Positions 12,244 to 23,727 of a DNA stretch of 64,000 nucleotides are shown piece by piece; position 1 is the first letter of the stretch; each line of letters begins with the position of its first letter. Below the pieces are notes generated by a model. It saw only the letters and a program-made list of their open reading frames with translations, searched no databases and was not told where the DNA came from. The translations under genes and the position numbers were made by a program. The stretch is from Paralichthys olivaceus (taxonomy: Eukaryota > Chordata > Actinopteri > Pleuronectiformes > Paralichthyidae). The DNA is taken from NCBI RefSeq assembly GCF_024713975.1, contig NC_091095.1, positions 1,793,501 through 1,857,500 on the forward strand. The letters are read 5' to 3'.

Positions 12244-13326
12244 ATGGACCCATTCGATTACATCGGTTCTGTGGCCTTGACATTTTTTCAAAGGATTACC
12301 TTCGAACAATGGCAGCTGATAAGAACGGGTGTGCCGGATGATGCCACAAACACTCTGTTAGCCAAGCTGCTATTGGAGATCATAACATGCTATTCACGTA
12401 CTTTGTCCACGGATCCTGAGTCCCGAAATGCGGTCATGACAGAAGAGGATATCCTTTTCACTGTGGGCAGTCAAATCATGATGGCTTTTACAAATTTCAT
12501 GACTTTTGGGGAGGTACTCCAGTGTGACAACTTGTACGTCTTGAAGGACTTGATCCTTAAAGAGATCAGGATGACTCTCCACTATCCTTTTTTCATTGTC
12601 ATGAGGTGTGGACACCCTACTGCATATGTCACACCCCCCTGCAGACTCCAAACAATGATTGACCATACCTGCAAAATACTATCTACCTTCAATTCCAAAA
12701 TGGAGCTACTTAAAACACATCCACTCTCATGTCAGAGGCAAAGCGAGACTACCAATGGACATACTGGGGACACCCAGAACGTCAGATCTGTGGATCCAGG
12801 AACTGATGAAGGGGTGTCATTGGTGCACAGATTTGCTTCAGTAATTTCTGAAAAAGTAAGTAAGGAGGTGGATAATGTGGTGAATTCCAAGGATGTGGGG
12901 GATGCCGAGGATGTGCATATCTCAGAGTATGCAAAGGATATAAGAAAAGCAACTGTTGCGAAACTAGTGAGGAAGGTAATCTATAAGATATACAGGGCAG
13001 GAAAAAACCACACCGAAAACACGGAATCTGTCATTGAGTATTTCTCTGAAAAAACATGGGCTATGGTCAAAGACACCAATTTTGCTTTGAGGCGAATTCA
13101 TGGACCACTTTACCGGGACATTTTTGAGGACCTGTGTGAGAACTGGGGTTCTGCAAGCATACAGCTGTATGCCATCAAAACACAGCAAAAACAATTTGTA
13201 GAGCTGTTTGTGTCCCTTATTAGAGATCACTTGACAGATCCAAATCAAAGGAGTTCCGCAATTAGGTTGTTTGTATCTGTTCGCAGAAAAATCACAAACC
13301 TGATCAAAAAAATTAACTTGCCTTGA
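12244..13326 (+). CDS. Intronless 360-aa protein of unknown function
   Basis: One uninterrupted frame of 360 codons, by far the longest in the window, where every recognised gene is split into small exons. I do not recognise the family. The N-terminus reads MDPFDYIGSVALTFFQRITF. The protein looks soluble and mostly helical, with no signal peptide and no obvious membrane segment. Residues about 165-225 are polar and variable. The last ~130 residues are rich in Lys/Arg and amphipathic (AKLVRKVIYKIYRAGKNHTE near the start, SVRRKITNLIKKINLP at the end). No zinc ligands or catalytic signature are visible. The ATG is followed by G, and an AT-rich TTAATATAC motif lies about 60 bp upstream. It could be a lineage-specific gene of an expanded fish family, a retrocopy, or a domesticated transposon frame. 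Its integrity argues for recent selection or recent origin. Confidence 0.6.
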   Translation: MDPFDYIGSVALTFFQRITFEQWQLIRTGVPDDATNTLLAKLLLEIITCYSRTLSTDPESRNAVMTEEDILFTVGSQIMMAFTNFMTFGEVLQCDNLYVLKDLILKEIRMTLHYPFFIVMRCGHPTAYVTPPCRLQTMIDHTCKILSTFNSKMELLKTHPLSCQRQSETTNGHTGDTQNVRSVDPGTDEGVSLVHRFASVISEKVSKEVDNVVNSKDVGDAEDVHISEYAKDIRKATVAKLVRKVIYKIYRAGKNHTENTESVIEYFSEKTWAMVKDTNFALRRIHGPLYRDIFEDLCENWGSASIQLYAIKTQQKQFVELFVSLIRDHLTDPNQRSSAIRLFVSVRRKITNLIKKINLP

Positions 13327-13600
13327 GATCTGCCCCTGTCAACCAACTTAGGTTCTCTCAGACTACACCACTCCTCCACACCCTTTGCTTGTTACCAGTG
13401 GCTGCCCGCATCTGTTCTAAGACACTAGTACTTGCGTACCATGCTGCAAACGGATCAGGCCCAGTCTACATCCAGGACATGGTTGAACCATGTTCAGGAC
13501 TTTGTTGTTGTGAATAAGTAATGTCTGTGTAGGGAACATATTTATCCATATATATTTTTGTCTGAGTATTTATTTGTTAAAATGTAAATAAAACAAACAA
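13327..13600 (+). mobile_element. Decayed 3' end of a LINE reverse transcriptase
   Basis: Right after the stop of the 360-aa frame, 13335-13517 reads QTTPLLHTLCLLPVAARI followed by LVLAYHAANGSGPVYIQDM. This matches the C-terminal pattern of fish CR1/L2/Rex-type LINE reverse transcriptases (HITPVL..LHWLPV..RI.FK.LLL.YKALNGLGP.YI.D). The rest of the reverse transcriptase is absent, so it is a 5'-truncated or broken copy. An AATAAA follows at 13587-13592 and may serve as the poly(A) signal of the neighbouring frame. Confidence 0.65.
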
Positions 13601-14570
13601 AACAAGAACATGTTGTGATGACGTAAACTTACTATACAATGCAACATAGTGTTTTGTATGAAAACACATAAAAAATATAAATATTTATACATACTGTATA
13701 TATAAAATATATCATCTTGTTCTGACATATGGTATAGAAATGACAATTTAAGTATATCCCAACCCTTGAATTTAAAAGCATCAACAACATTCATTTTTGA
13801 ACAAAACTCCCACAATAGCTGTTGTTCATCATATAATACTGTAATACAATTTTGAAAATAATTCCACTGATTTACTCATGGGATTTTCTATCTACCAAAC
13901 TTTCTTCAATAATCGGTCTAATTTAAGAGTGCGTTATTTTGAAATGTTAAAGTGCAACAGTAATTGTAGTGATTTCAGTTTGCATCTTTAAAAAAAAAAG
14001 CCCTATATCCTGAGCTAGCGTAATCCCATCTCTGTGGAGCTTCAGGGCGCATATGGAGCTCTAACTTCCCCAATACCCACAGTATTGATGAACACATGGA
14101 TTGTGAATATTTTTGTGAATGCTCAGAAATGCATTTCAAAGCAGCAGAAACAAAGTGAGCCGGTGTAGACTTGCACGGGATAATTAGGTGTAGAGATGGA
14201 TGGATGGACGAGGTATTGAGAGAGAACTACATCCGGCCTTCTGCAAGGTGGGTCGGGAAAGAACCCATGAAAATGTTGGTGTGGATCTGATTAAATGGGC
14301 AAATCCACAGCCCCTTAGAATTAGGTTTAGGTTAGGGTTGGGGGCCAGTGAATGCATGATGCCAATGACTGTCCTCACAACTCTATCCATCCATCCATCG
14401 ATCTGTCCATCCATCTATCCATCTGTCCATCCGTCCATCCATCTATCTACCAATCTACCTATCCTTATTTCTTTTTATGGTTTCCAGTCCCAGGTCCACC
14501 CTCACTTCCTCTTAGTCTAGTTCTTCTATTTTCCCTCTTTTTCTGAATCTATAGAGAGACGCACGTGTCA
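13601..14570. repeat. AT-rich spacer with dispersed-repeat fragments and a tetranucleotide tract
   Basis: 13600-14150 is AT-rich with no gene signal. 14235-14305 matches part of the common fish 'AAGAACCCAT...GTGGATC' repeat whose other parts occur near 26.1 kb and 40.1 kb. 14320-14385 (GGTTTAGGTTAGGGTT, then TGCCAATGACTGTCCTCAC) matches the GTCCTCACA repeat family found again at 34.8-35.7 kb. A (CCAT)n-like tract with CTAT and TGTC variants spans about 14383-14450. Confidence 0.6.
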
Positions 14571-14604
14571 GTGTGTGTGTGTGTGTGTGTCAGTGTGTGT
14601 CAGT

Positions 14605-14660
<56 letters not shown>
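14571..14660. repeat. (TG)n microsatellite upstream of the rnf14-like gene
   Basis: A run of about 40 TG units interrupted by CAGTGTGTCTG-type variants, ending about 240 bp before the start codon of the rnf14-like gene. Confidence 0.95.
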
Positions 14661-14661
<1 letters not shown>

Positions 14662-14896
14662 TTTAAAGTGGTTGCAGCTGCAGCTCGTGATCTTACATCA
14701 CACACATGAGTCAGCAGTGGGATGGGCCTCATTGTTTCCTGCAGAATAACTTGTCAGTCAAAGCTGCAGGAGGAACAACCACGACAGCTCCGGACATTTA
14801 AAGACTTTGTTCAGAATCACAGGAGACACCGGGACACACAGTGATCAGCTGACAGGGAGGTTCAGGGGAGGTTTGTCTCTGTGTGACCCGGGAGAC

Positions 14897-17800
14897 ATGA
14901 GCTCTGACCTGGAGGAGCAGGAGGACGAACTGCTCGCTCTCCTCAGCATCTTCGGAGCGGAGGAGTTTGTCCGGAACGAGTCGAGTCCCGCCGGGGAAAT
15001 CCGAGTGTGTGTGGAGCTTCCTGCCGACTTCACCGTGTCTCTGACCGAAGGTAAACAAACCGATGACGTGGTTTATTCTGTCAAATGAAAGTTGTGACAA
15101 ATCACAAACTCATATCCGCCAAATGTCTCTGGTCCAACTGATCAAGAAATACAAATAATATTAATAATATATAATGAGAATGGAGCTATATTAACACTGT
15201 TGTTTCTACCTGAGGTGGAACAGTGAGGCAGTATGAGCTGTCCTTCCTCCCCCCTCTGCTCCTGAACTTTGAACTTCCTGCAGATTACCCATCATCCTCC
15301 CCTCCTTCCGTCACCCTCACCTGCAGCTGGATGACACGCTCACAGGTACAGATGTGGTTCAGTTAAACTTCACTGGATGACTCTGTTCAGTACTGACTCT
15401 GTCTCCCCCCCACAGCTCTCTGCACTGGGCTCTCAGCTCACTGACCTCTACCTGGCCACCGGAGGCGCTGTGGTGCTCTTCTCCTGGGCCCAGTTCCTCA
15501 GAGAGGATGCCCTCAGCTTCCTGGAGGTTCATACTCACCTGGAGCTCAACCCCGACGAACGCAGCCCTCAGCACTTTAGCCTAAACTCACACAATCAGAA
15601 TAACGGAGACACGTCAGAACCAGGATCTACAGATGACCCGGGCCTTAAAGACTCAGGTGTCTCCGCTCCACATCTGGACGGGATTCCTGCTGAGGGCCCA
15701 AAGCCTCTGACCTCAGACTGGAGCAGCACAGACTCTCAGGGAGCAGGAGCTTCACCACAAAGTCATTCAGCCTCGGAACATGAATTCAGGGAGGAACCAG
15801 GGCCTCCTGGTGAGTCAGGGTCAACGGAAGCTGAGCAGATCCTCCAAACCTCAGAGAACGATCTGTCTTCAGTGGATAACAGAACCAAACCTCTCCCCCT
15901 GGCTGATCCTGACCACAAGAGTGAGGGTTTCTCAAAGGAAGGTGACGTTCCATCATTGCCTCCCTCTGGCTCCTCAGGTGAGTTCCATCACACTGAACGA
16001 GGAGCTTCTGCTCTGCCGCTGCAACCGAGAGAATCCTTCCAGAACAAAGAGCAGCTCCTCCCCAGGCGCTCCTCCACTCCGTCACAAACTCTGCTGTCGC
16101 AGCTCTTGATCTACGACGCTGCACAGAAACAGAGAGAGTTCTCCACCACCCTGTTCGACTGCGGCGTGTGTTTCGTGGGCTGGCTCGGGTCGGAGTGTGT
16201 GCAGCTGCCTGAGTGTGGACACATCTTCTGTCAGGCTTGTCTGTCTGAGATCTGTAAGATCCAGATAACGGAGGGGAACGTCCGGGGCGTCACCTGTCCT
16301 GAGATATCCTGCACGGCCAGTCCCACCCCTGCACAGGTACAGCCCTCACCTCATCAGTGAAACTTGAATTTTACACAATTACAACGTGGAAAACTGCTTC
16401 GGTAACGTGTCATTGTGTAGTTTGTCCAGCAGAGAGCGTTACAACTGCATTTCAGTTACTTATAATAAGTTTATTGCTCGATAACAACATCTTGGGGATC
16501 ATTGTCACTGGGACGGTTTCAGTCAGATTCCAGAGATGAGCTGGAGTCCACACACCAAGACTACTTCTAAAACAGGAATCTTCTGGATTTGACCTGATTT
16601 CTCTGAATGTGTCTCCGGGGACATTTTTCTGTTTTGAAGGTGAGGAGTCTTGTGGGAGAGAAACTGTTCAGCCGATACGATCGTCTCCTGCTGCAGTCGA
16701 CTCTGGACCTCATGTCTGGTGAGTTACTGTGGATGAAGCTTTCCAAGCCTTGATACATCAGGATGACCAGAGAGTAAACACAAGTCATTGTTCTCGGGAG
16801 GTGGAAGATAAAAACATCATCTTCAGCACCTGCTTATGAAAAGCAAGTTATTTCAGTTGATATCGGTCTCATGTCCTTCCTCTCCTCCCCTCCTCTTCTC
16901 GTGCAGATGTGACGTACTGTCCTCGCCGCTCCTGTGGTTCGCCCGTCATTGTGGAGAAGCCCAGCTCTGCAGCACTGTGCTCTGTGTGCCGCTTCGCTTT
17001 CTGTGTCACCTGCAGAAAGACTTACCACGGAGCAGAGGACTGTCAGCCGCAGAGCAGCATGAAGAAACTGACTGAGACAGACCAGCAGGGGAGCATGGAC
17101 GTGCCACAGTCTCAAGGTACACGAGGATGTGTTTGTGTTTGTGAAGCGAAGACACTGGAAGTGATGTAAGTGTTAGACTGAATGGAGTCGCTGCACAACT
17201 GTTAAATCACATGTTCTGTGAGACAAAGTTTTCATATTGGCTCATAATGGACAATATATATATATACATACCGATATATCTGTGACAGGCGATCTGTGTC
17301 TGCAGTAACATCAGCTGATCAATACCTCTGTCGTCTCTTCAGGTCGTTTTTTTAACCAGAACAAAACAAATCAAAAACAAGGAGCCGTTTCGTTGCTCAG
17401 CAACAATCCTCAGATCAATAATCAGTGTTGATAATAGTTCCATGTTTGAGCTTCAAGTGTTTCCTGTACTTTTAGTATCATGCTGTTGTTGTTTGGGGCA
17501 GTTTTGATCATCGGATGAGACGGTGATGTTTGTCAGATTGATGTCAGAGAGTGTTTTATTATATTCAGCTCGGTCCATGTTGTCTGTTGTAGCTCTGTGT
17601 TAAAATGTCAGTAGCTGTAACACTGAGTGGTATCTATGCATTTTAGTTATAGGAGGAACCAGAGACTGTGTATAAAAAGGGAAGAACCTGTGAAATAGTT
17701 ACAATTCCTTAAATTTGAGAAGAACTACTGAAGGTATAAACAACCTTCTTCTTTTTGTCATTTGAATATTTCATTAACAGAACCTGTGTTAGTGGGAGCA

Positions 17801-18296
17801 GGTGAACTGGGAGGTTGATGGTAGAAAAGAGTCTGATAAGACAGATAATCCTGGAACAATCCGTCTGTTTGGTGATCTGAGGTGATGCTTTGTGTTTCTC
17901 AGAGGGGATGAGGGCTCTGTCGGACGACTACGCCACCAGCAGGATGCTGCAGGTCATTCTGCCGGATATCTTGAGTGAGGACTGGGTTGTGTTCAACAGC
18001 AAGAGCTGTCCTCACTGCTTCTGCAAAATAGAGGTGTGTATATTTACCATCTTATCACTCTGGGCAGCTCAGGCAGGGTTGGGCCTGTGTCACATTGTAA
18101 AACGACGTTCACCTGGTGGGACATGTGTTTTATGTTGTGTTTGATGCTGCAGAAAAACGGAGGATGCAACATGATGACGTGCTCTCAGTGCAGACAGTTC
18201 TTCTGCTGGACCTGCCTCACCAGACTGACGAGAGCTGCTGCAGGGGATCACTTTCAGGACGGCTCCTGCTCTCTCCATGGACCATACTTACCCTAG
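14897..18296 (+). CDS. rnf14: RNF14-like RBR E3 ubiquitin ligase
   Basis: RING-between-RING ligase: RING1 binds the charged E2 and a Cys in RING2 takes ubiquitin before transfer. Coding exons 14897-15050, 15215-15345, 15416-16336, 16640-16718, 16907-17116, 17903-18033, 18153-18296 join in frame to about 589 residues. The N-terminal RWD domain starts MSSDLEEQEDELLALLSIFG and continues YELSFLPPLLLNFELPADYP, as in RNF14. Exon 3 adds a Ser/Glu/Pro-rich linker of about 200 residues. RING1 is near 343-393 (CGVC..CGHIFCQAC), IBR near 432-473 (CPRRSCGSPV...CRFAFCVTC), RING2 near 533-585 (CPHCFCKIE...NGGCNMMTC). The expected catalytic Cys (about 547, in NGGC) is present. The protein ends SCSLHGPYLP, without the acidic tail of human RNF14. 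The long linker and short tail suggest a divergent paralogue rather than the plain orthologue. Confidence 0.85.
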
Positions 18297-19680
18297 CTCA
18301 GATACCTCCACCAGACATGTGGGTGAGAGACCGTGTTTGTCCTGCTGTGTTTTTTAAATCCAGTTTTAATGATTAAAAAAAATACCAGGATGTAAAACGA
18401 ATCGTGATAAGTTAGAGCACGTTTTAAAACTAAAAGAATCTATATCCTATAAACATGAGGTGCTTTATGGGTCAGGGATGTTTTTTAATCTCAGTTTATT
18501 TAAAGAAAAACCAGAAACATACAAATATCACATTTTTAATTAATAACTAAATCTAACTAACTATTTTACCATCACTGATTTCTAATGTAGCTCAAATAAA
18601 TCAGTTTTCCCTAAAAATGACTTAAATGATAATTTACAGTCACTTCACATTAATTACAAACAACAATACAAAAAAACTATTATTGTTTTTTAATTGTTGC
18701 TGCAGGTATGAACCCAGAACCTTCTGGCTGTGTGAGGCGACAGTTCTCACCCGCTGCGCCACTGTGCCGCCTCTTCTCTGAAGTATCTAACTGTGATATC
18801 ACTGCAGACCCTTCCGCTTCTGTTGTGGGCCGGACCAGTATCTTTGAGCTCTATCCTGTTTGCAGCGTAACAAAATACATGATGATGTAGATAATCACAA
18901 AACACTATATTTTAAGCCTTTGGAAAAATATGATGCAGCTTCATCTACCTCTGAAACCTTTATGGTCTTATCTCTCCAGCATGGGCCTTAATGTGAGCGT
19001 GTGAGGGTCATTTATCTATTTATCAGATGGTGCTGATGCTGATTGGTTTTCTACATGAGCAGATTTCACGTGTGTGTTGTTGTTTTTAATTTAATTTAAT
19101 AAATAAAATATAAAACAAGTCAGTTTCTGGGTCATTTAGCTTCTATACCCTCTGACTGACTTCCTGTTTGTGAAGCGTCTCCCTCCCTTCCTCCCCTGTT
19201 CTGTCTCAACAGTGGAACAAAGACCACTGTTACTGCAACATGTCCCCAGGCTGCGGAGACATGATCAGAAATCTACAGCTGTCTTTCATATGGAGCCAAG
19301 AAACACTGGCCCCGCTCGCTTGTTGTCTTTCTGTGAGTGTGTGTTTGTTCAGGACAGAATCCAGTTTCCACACAGGGGTCATCATTTTCCCCAGAAATGT
19401 CTGAACATCTTTTTGTCCTCATGACCCACAGTCCTCATCGCAGCCTGCAGAGCTGGAGCTGGACGTGTCTTTGTGGTTGACGAGGCTTTTTGTAACAACG
19501 TGCAAGACATGAGGTCGTCTGTAAATAAAAAGTCAGCCTCCGATGTGAAAAAAAAAGCATCAAGATACAAGAATCCCATGAAATATGAAGGAACAGCAGT
19601 GCAGTACTATCTTATTATAAGAAAAACCTTTATCTTTTATTTATTGTATTTATTTTATCATTTTTAATCAGGAGTTTGTT
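18297..19680. other. Region 3' of the rnf14-like gene with a tRNA-like SINE and a possible exon
   Basis: A good donor (TGG|GTGAGA) follows the stop at about 18321, and an acceptor (CTGTCTCAACAG) lies at about 19212, so an exon beginning there may belong to the 3' UTR or an alternative end. Its frame reads WNKDHCYCNMSPGCGDMIRN and runs about 40 codons to a stop. AATAAA occurs at 19524-19530. The rest is AT-rich. Confidence 0.3.
18705..18771 (-). mobile_element. tRNA-derived SINE head fragment
   Basis: Read on the minus strand, this begins GGCGGCACAGTGGCGCAG, has an A-box-like TGGCGCAGCGGG and a B-box-like GGTTCATACC, and contains the GTCGCCTCACA...AGAAGGTTCTGGGTTC pattern common to tRNA-type SINEs and similar repeats in fish. 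Only the head is visible. Confidence 0.55.
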
Positions 19681-20004
19681 TGTTTTATTGCTTTTTCACC
19701 CATTAATATAAAATATATTATACAATATTATATACACACTTTCATGAATGAATGCAGGTTTATATTTATTGTAGGTGCTGGTATAAATAATCCAGCAACA
19801 AGAGGAGGCATATACATGCATATATTCATGAAAGTGTCAGCAGGAGTAGAAACAGCAGACGGAGGCAGTTTGCAGCGTCGAGGTCCTGCTGGACAAATAT
19901 AAGATTCACCAAGTGGCAGAAATCCAAGGGTGCAAATCATCAACGACTTAAACCTGAGGCCAGAAAACCACATTTCAAGCAATCTGTCTGTCAGCAGTAC
20001 ATAT

Positions 20005-20035
<31 letters not shown>

Positions 20036-20206
20036 TACTTAGTGTATAATAATACGCTCTCAGCACAGAGCTTCTCCCTGTGAGCCAATAACAGCATCAG
20101 CCAGCAGAATGTTTATTTCCCTCGGAGCAGTGAGAACAAACGAGACACATTCACTGGAAATAATCATCAACTCAGCTCGGCCATTTATCATCTGCACGTT
20201 TATTCA

Positions 20207-20213
<7 letters not shown>

Positions 20214-20262
<49 letters not shown>
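20214..20262. repeat. (CA)n microsatellite
   Basis: About 24 uninterrupted CA units followed by CGCG, in the gene-poor region 3' of zmat3. Confidence 0.95.
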
Positions 20263-20265
<3 letters not shown>

Positions 20266-20410
20266 GCACCGTTCAGTCAGTGTATTGGCAACTTTGTCCA
20301 GAGGCACAGGAAGTGTGCTGAGGTTTTCACAGGGAGAGTACACTGTCCTGCAGGGGGCACTGTGAAGACACCCGGGGCCCCTGACAGCGGTGTGGGGCCC
20401 TGAATTCTGA

Positions 20411-20533
20411 CTGTAAACAAAGATGGACGACATGACGGCTCCTAAAAGTGAAGCCAGAACATCTTGATCGCCCCTGGTGGCTGGCTACAGCATAGGTCAT
20501 AGACGCCGTCTCCTCCATGTTAGTGCATCGGAC
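20411..20533 (-). repeat. Dispersed repeat, copy A (CACCAGGGGGCGAT family)
   Basis: The reverse complement runs from CACTAACATGGAGGAG through GCCAGCCACCAGGGGCGATC to CATGTCGTCCATCTTTG. It lines up with copies at 25313-25428, 30615-30738 and 54841-54943, and a 3' fragment at 20737-20770. It resembles a short interspersed repeat that I know from percomorph transcripts. Confidence 0.75.
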
Positions 20534-22842
20534 GCAGCCTATCGCACTTATGTTTGTTCAGATGTTCATTTTTTCCCAGTTTAGATTGGTTGAGCATTTA
20601 TCGTTGTGACCTCAACACCGTGGCTCCACTCCATGATCACCACTGCACAGTCTCTGACGTCACAAGTGAAAAAAAGTCCCAAATCCTGCATCCGGGATAT
20701 TTTAGCTACATTTTTACACAACGGGACAAAGTGGAGACGCGTCGTCCATCTTTATTTACAATCTGTGGCCTGCACACAAGGACAGCAGGGCTTTTATGTA
20801 AGGCAAGCACACGTCAGTCCATGTATTCTGAACGAGGGACACCATTCGAAACCCACGTAGCTGCCATGCACAGGACGATACATGCAGGCAAGAGAAGATC
20901 TCTTCAGGATATATGTTTGACATTTTTGGGATTCACGCCAATTCTCATATCAGTATAACGCTATAGAGCCACGTGACGACATTGAACTTTGTCCTTTAAT
21001 AACTTTACAAGGTCCATCGTCAGACTCGGATCAGTTTTGTCTATTTCATCGCAGAGTATGTTCACTTTTATTTTCATGTAATAGTTTGTGCGACATCTCA
21101 CAGGTTACAGCGTCACGTTCCTCTACTTGACCTCACAGTGTCGCCCATCCACCCCGGTCTGATCTGATCAGTCCAGCAGAGCAGCACACGGAGAAACACA
21201 CACACACACACACACACACACATTTACAAATATGATGCACATCATTACATTAACAGCTGCGACTTCTCACCTTGTAAACATTAGGATAAAACTTAGGCAA
21301 ATAAAAACAATGGGAGCAAAGCATTCACTTGAAATAAATATTATATGGTTGTATAATCCTCTTTATAACAACAGTGTCTTTTTATATTCAGTGCAAACTC
21401 GTAATTTGGACCAATGTCCTATTTTATAAACCTCAAATTTTCATTTTCTCTCAACAGTAGAAACATCTGAACAGTTATTAAATGTGAAAATGTGTAATAG
21501 TACATCTCTGTCATTTACAGCCACGAGTTAGAGTTGAAATTACAGTGTTGGTTAAAAGCAGGGAAATCAATGATCATGTCCTCATTGTAGTTACAGACAA
21601 AATAATCTGAAGTTATATCACGTTTAAAGACATTACCGGACCAGACAACAGCTAGACAGAGCGCTGGTAAGCTTTAATCTAGAGGGTAAATAATAAAAGT
21701 CCTGATTGAAAATAATAAAACTGTTCACGCCTTAAAACATTTGTGCAACCAAGAGAAGAAACTCAGATGTTTAATCTCTGCAACAATATTAAATTAGTTG
21801 TGTATACATTTTTTCCACAGGTTAGAAGTGTTTTTCTCCATCACACGTGTTTTCCATTTTATTTCTCTGACTTGAGGTTCAAGATTTTTCTTGAATCGTG
21901 TTGAAAAGAGTTTGAAATAATAGAGAAGGTTGAATGAAATGGTTTGAAGAAGATGATTTAGAAAGAAAACAATATTCCTGCTACACAAAAATCACATTAA
22001 TGTTTTATGACCTTTTCATCTTCTTTAAAAATGAAAATACTAAAATACTGGATGAGGTCAAACCCGTGTTTATGGCGTCTGGGGCCCGAGTGGCAGCTGC
22101 ACAGCTTCTCCAGCCTTGTTCAAATAAATCTGAAAAATCAATCTTTGGTTGAGCTGCTCTTAAATCAGGTCAAAACTAATCTGCAACGAGGGGTCTCCAG
22201 CCGATACTTCCACATTTTAATTGGGCGGCAATGGGAGCAGGTACCAGAATGGTTTCCTGATGTCGTCTCCGGTATCTTAAAGACTCTTTGAGTAAAGTCC
22301 GCAGGAGCAGAAGTCTCCTGTGTATTATTTCATGCACCCGCTGAAGGTGTCTGCATTAACAGACCTGTCAGAACGATGAAGCGAGAGGCCACCAGGACTT
22401 TCATGTAAGACAAAGCGTGTTGTTTCTCAGAGGAGGAGGAGACACTGCAGCTCCGTCTAATGGGAAGATCTCATCGACTGCTCCCGCCCACAGCTTTGGT
22501 TTCAGCTCTGCTCTCATCAGCTCCTCTTTGTTCTGCTCTGTGTGAACCGCACAACACGGTGGGCTCATAGAGCAGCCGATGCTTTCCTTTCCTTTCCTTT
22601 GTCTCTGCCTCTCTGACTCCCCGTCCTCTTCTTTTTCTCACGTGTTTAAATCCCTGGACGCCGCAGTCCACTGTCCCCACAGGACAATTCTCCTGAGTGT
22701 CCTCGTGTGTGTGTGATCAGGTGTGTTTGTGCTCTGGAGACACATGTGAGATGTAAACAGCTGCCTCTCGCCTCAGTGAACTCAACCCACCGCACAGAAA
22801 CACTGGACGCTGCTTGAACGCTATCCTTTGACTGATTGAATT

Positions 22843-22844
<2 letters not shown>

Positions 22845-22921
<77 letters not shown>
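22845..22921. repeat. (TG)n microsatellite
   Basis: About 38 uninterrupted TG units, among the longest pure dinucleotide runs in the window. Confidence 0.95.
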
Positions 22922-22924
<3 letters not shown>

Positions 22925-23690
22925 ATTTTGAGTCTTATTTCCTAACTCTGAAAAAGGGTCTCATTATTATTATGATTATTATTATTAATAAAAATAATAA
23001 TATTAAATCCTTTTGGCGTCTAAAAACCTAAATGGAAAAAGCTTCTATCTGCTACAGAAGATGATTTCTTGAGCCATGAATAAAATATTTTTCCAAAATA
23101 AAGAATATTTTTTGTAAATACTGTAAAAACATCTAGTTAATTGTTAATGACAGACAAGATAAATCTAGATTTAGTTTGAACTTGTCACTGTAATCTTCTA
23201 TTAAGTACATTTGACTTATTCCTTGTGAGTGTCACTGAGCTCAGCTCAGCACCACTGAACTACAACAGACAATAAAAAATTAACAGGAAAGTTTAATTTC
23301 ATTCGAACTGAACTACATTTCTTTTCAGGATGTGTTAAATATTGAAAAACAAGCCGTGCAGGTCGTCCAGGGTGAAATAAAACAAAACCATTAGCAAACG
23401 CAGACGTGTTGCTCCTCCGAGGCCGTTTCACACTTCAGTAGAACTTCAGTTACGTCCCCTCTGGGAGTCGAGATTGATCGGGACAATTAACTTGATATGT
23501 CTTACAACCAGAAACATTCACAAGCTCTCTTCAAGCAGCACCGTTCATCTGAGCTGCAAACTAATTAGAAGTTTGGAGCTAAAGACAACGAAAGACCGGG
23601 AGTTTTCAACGTGTTTGCAGGTTCATCCATCACGATGCCAAAGATCCAACTCCTGTAAAAGCTTTTCACTACAGACTGATGGTACCAGAG

Positions 23691-23727
<37 letters not shown>

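Noticed and set aside
15786-16124. Frames of about 110 codons on both strands within the rnf14-like exon 3
   Set aside because: They are shadows of the GC-rich linker coding sequence; the real frame is fixed by RWD and RING motifs on both sides.
20554-20958. 134-codon frame in the gene-poor region
   Set aside because: No splice support, no familiar residues, and it overlaps a fragment of the dispersed repeat.
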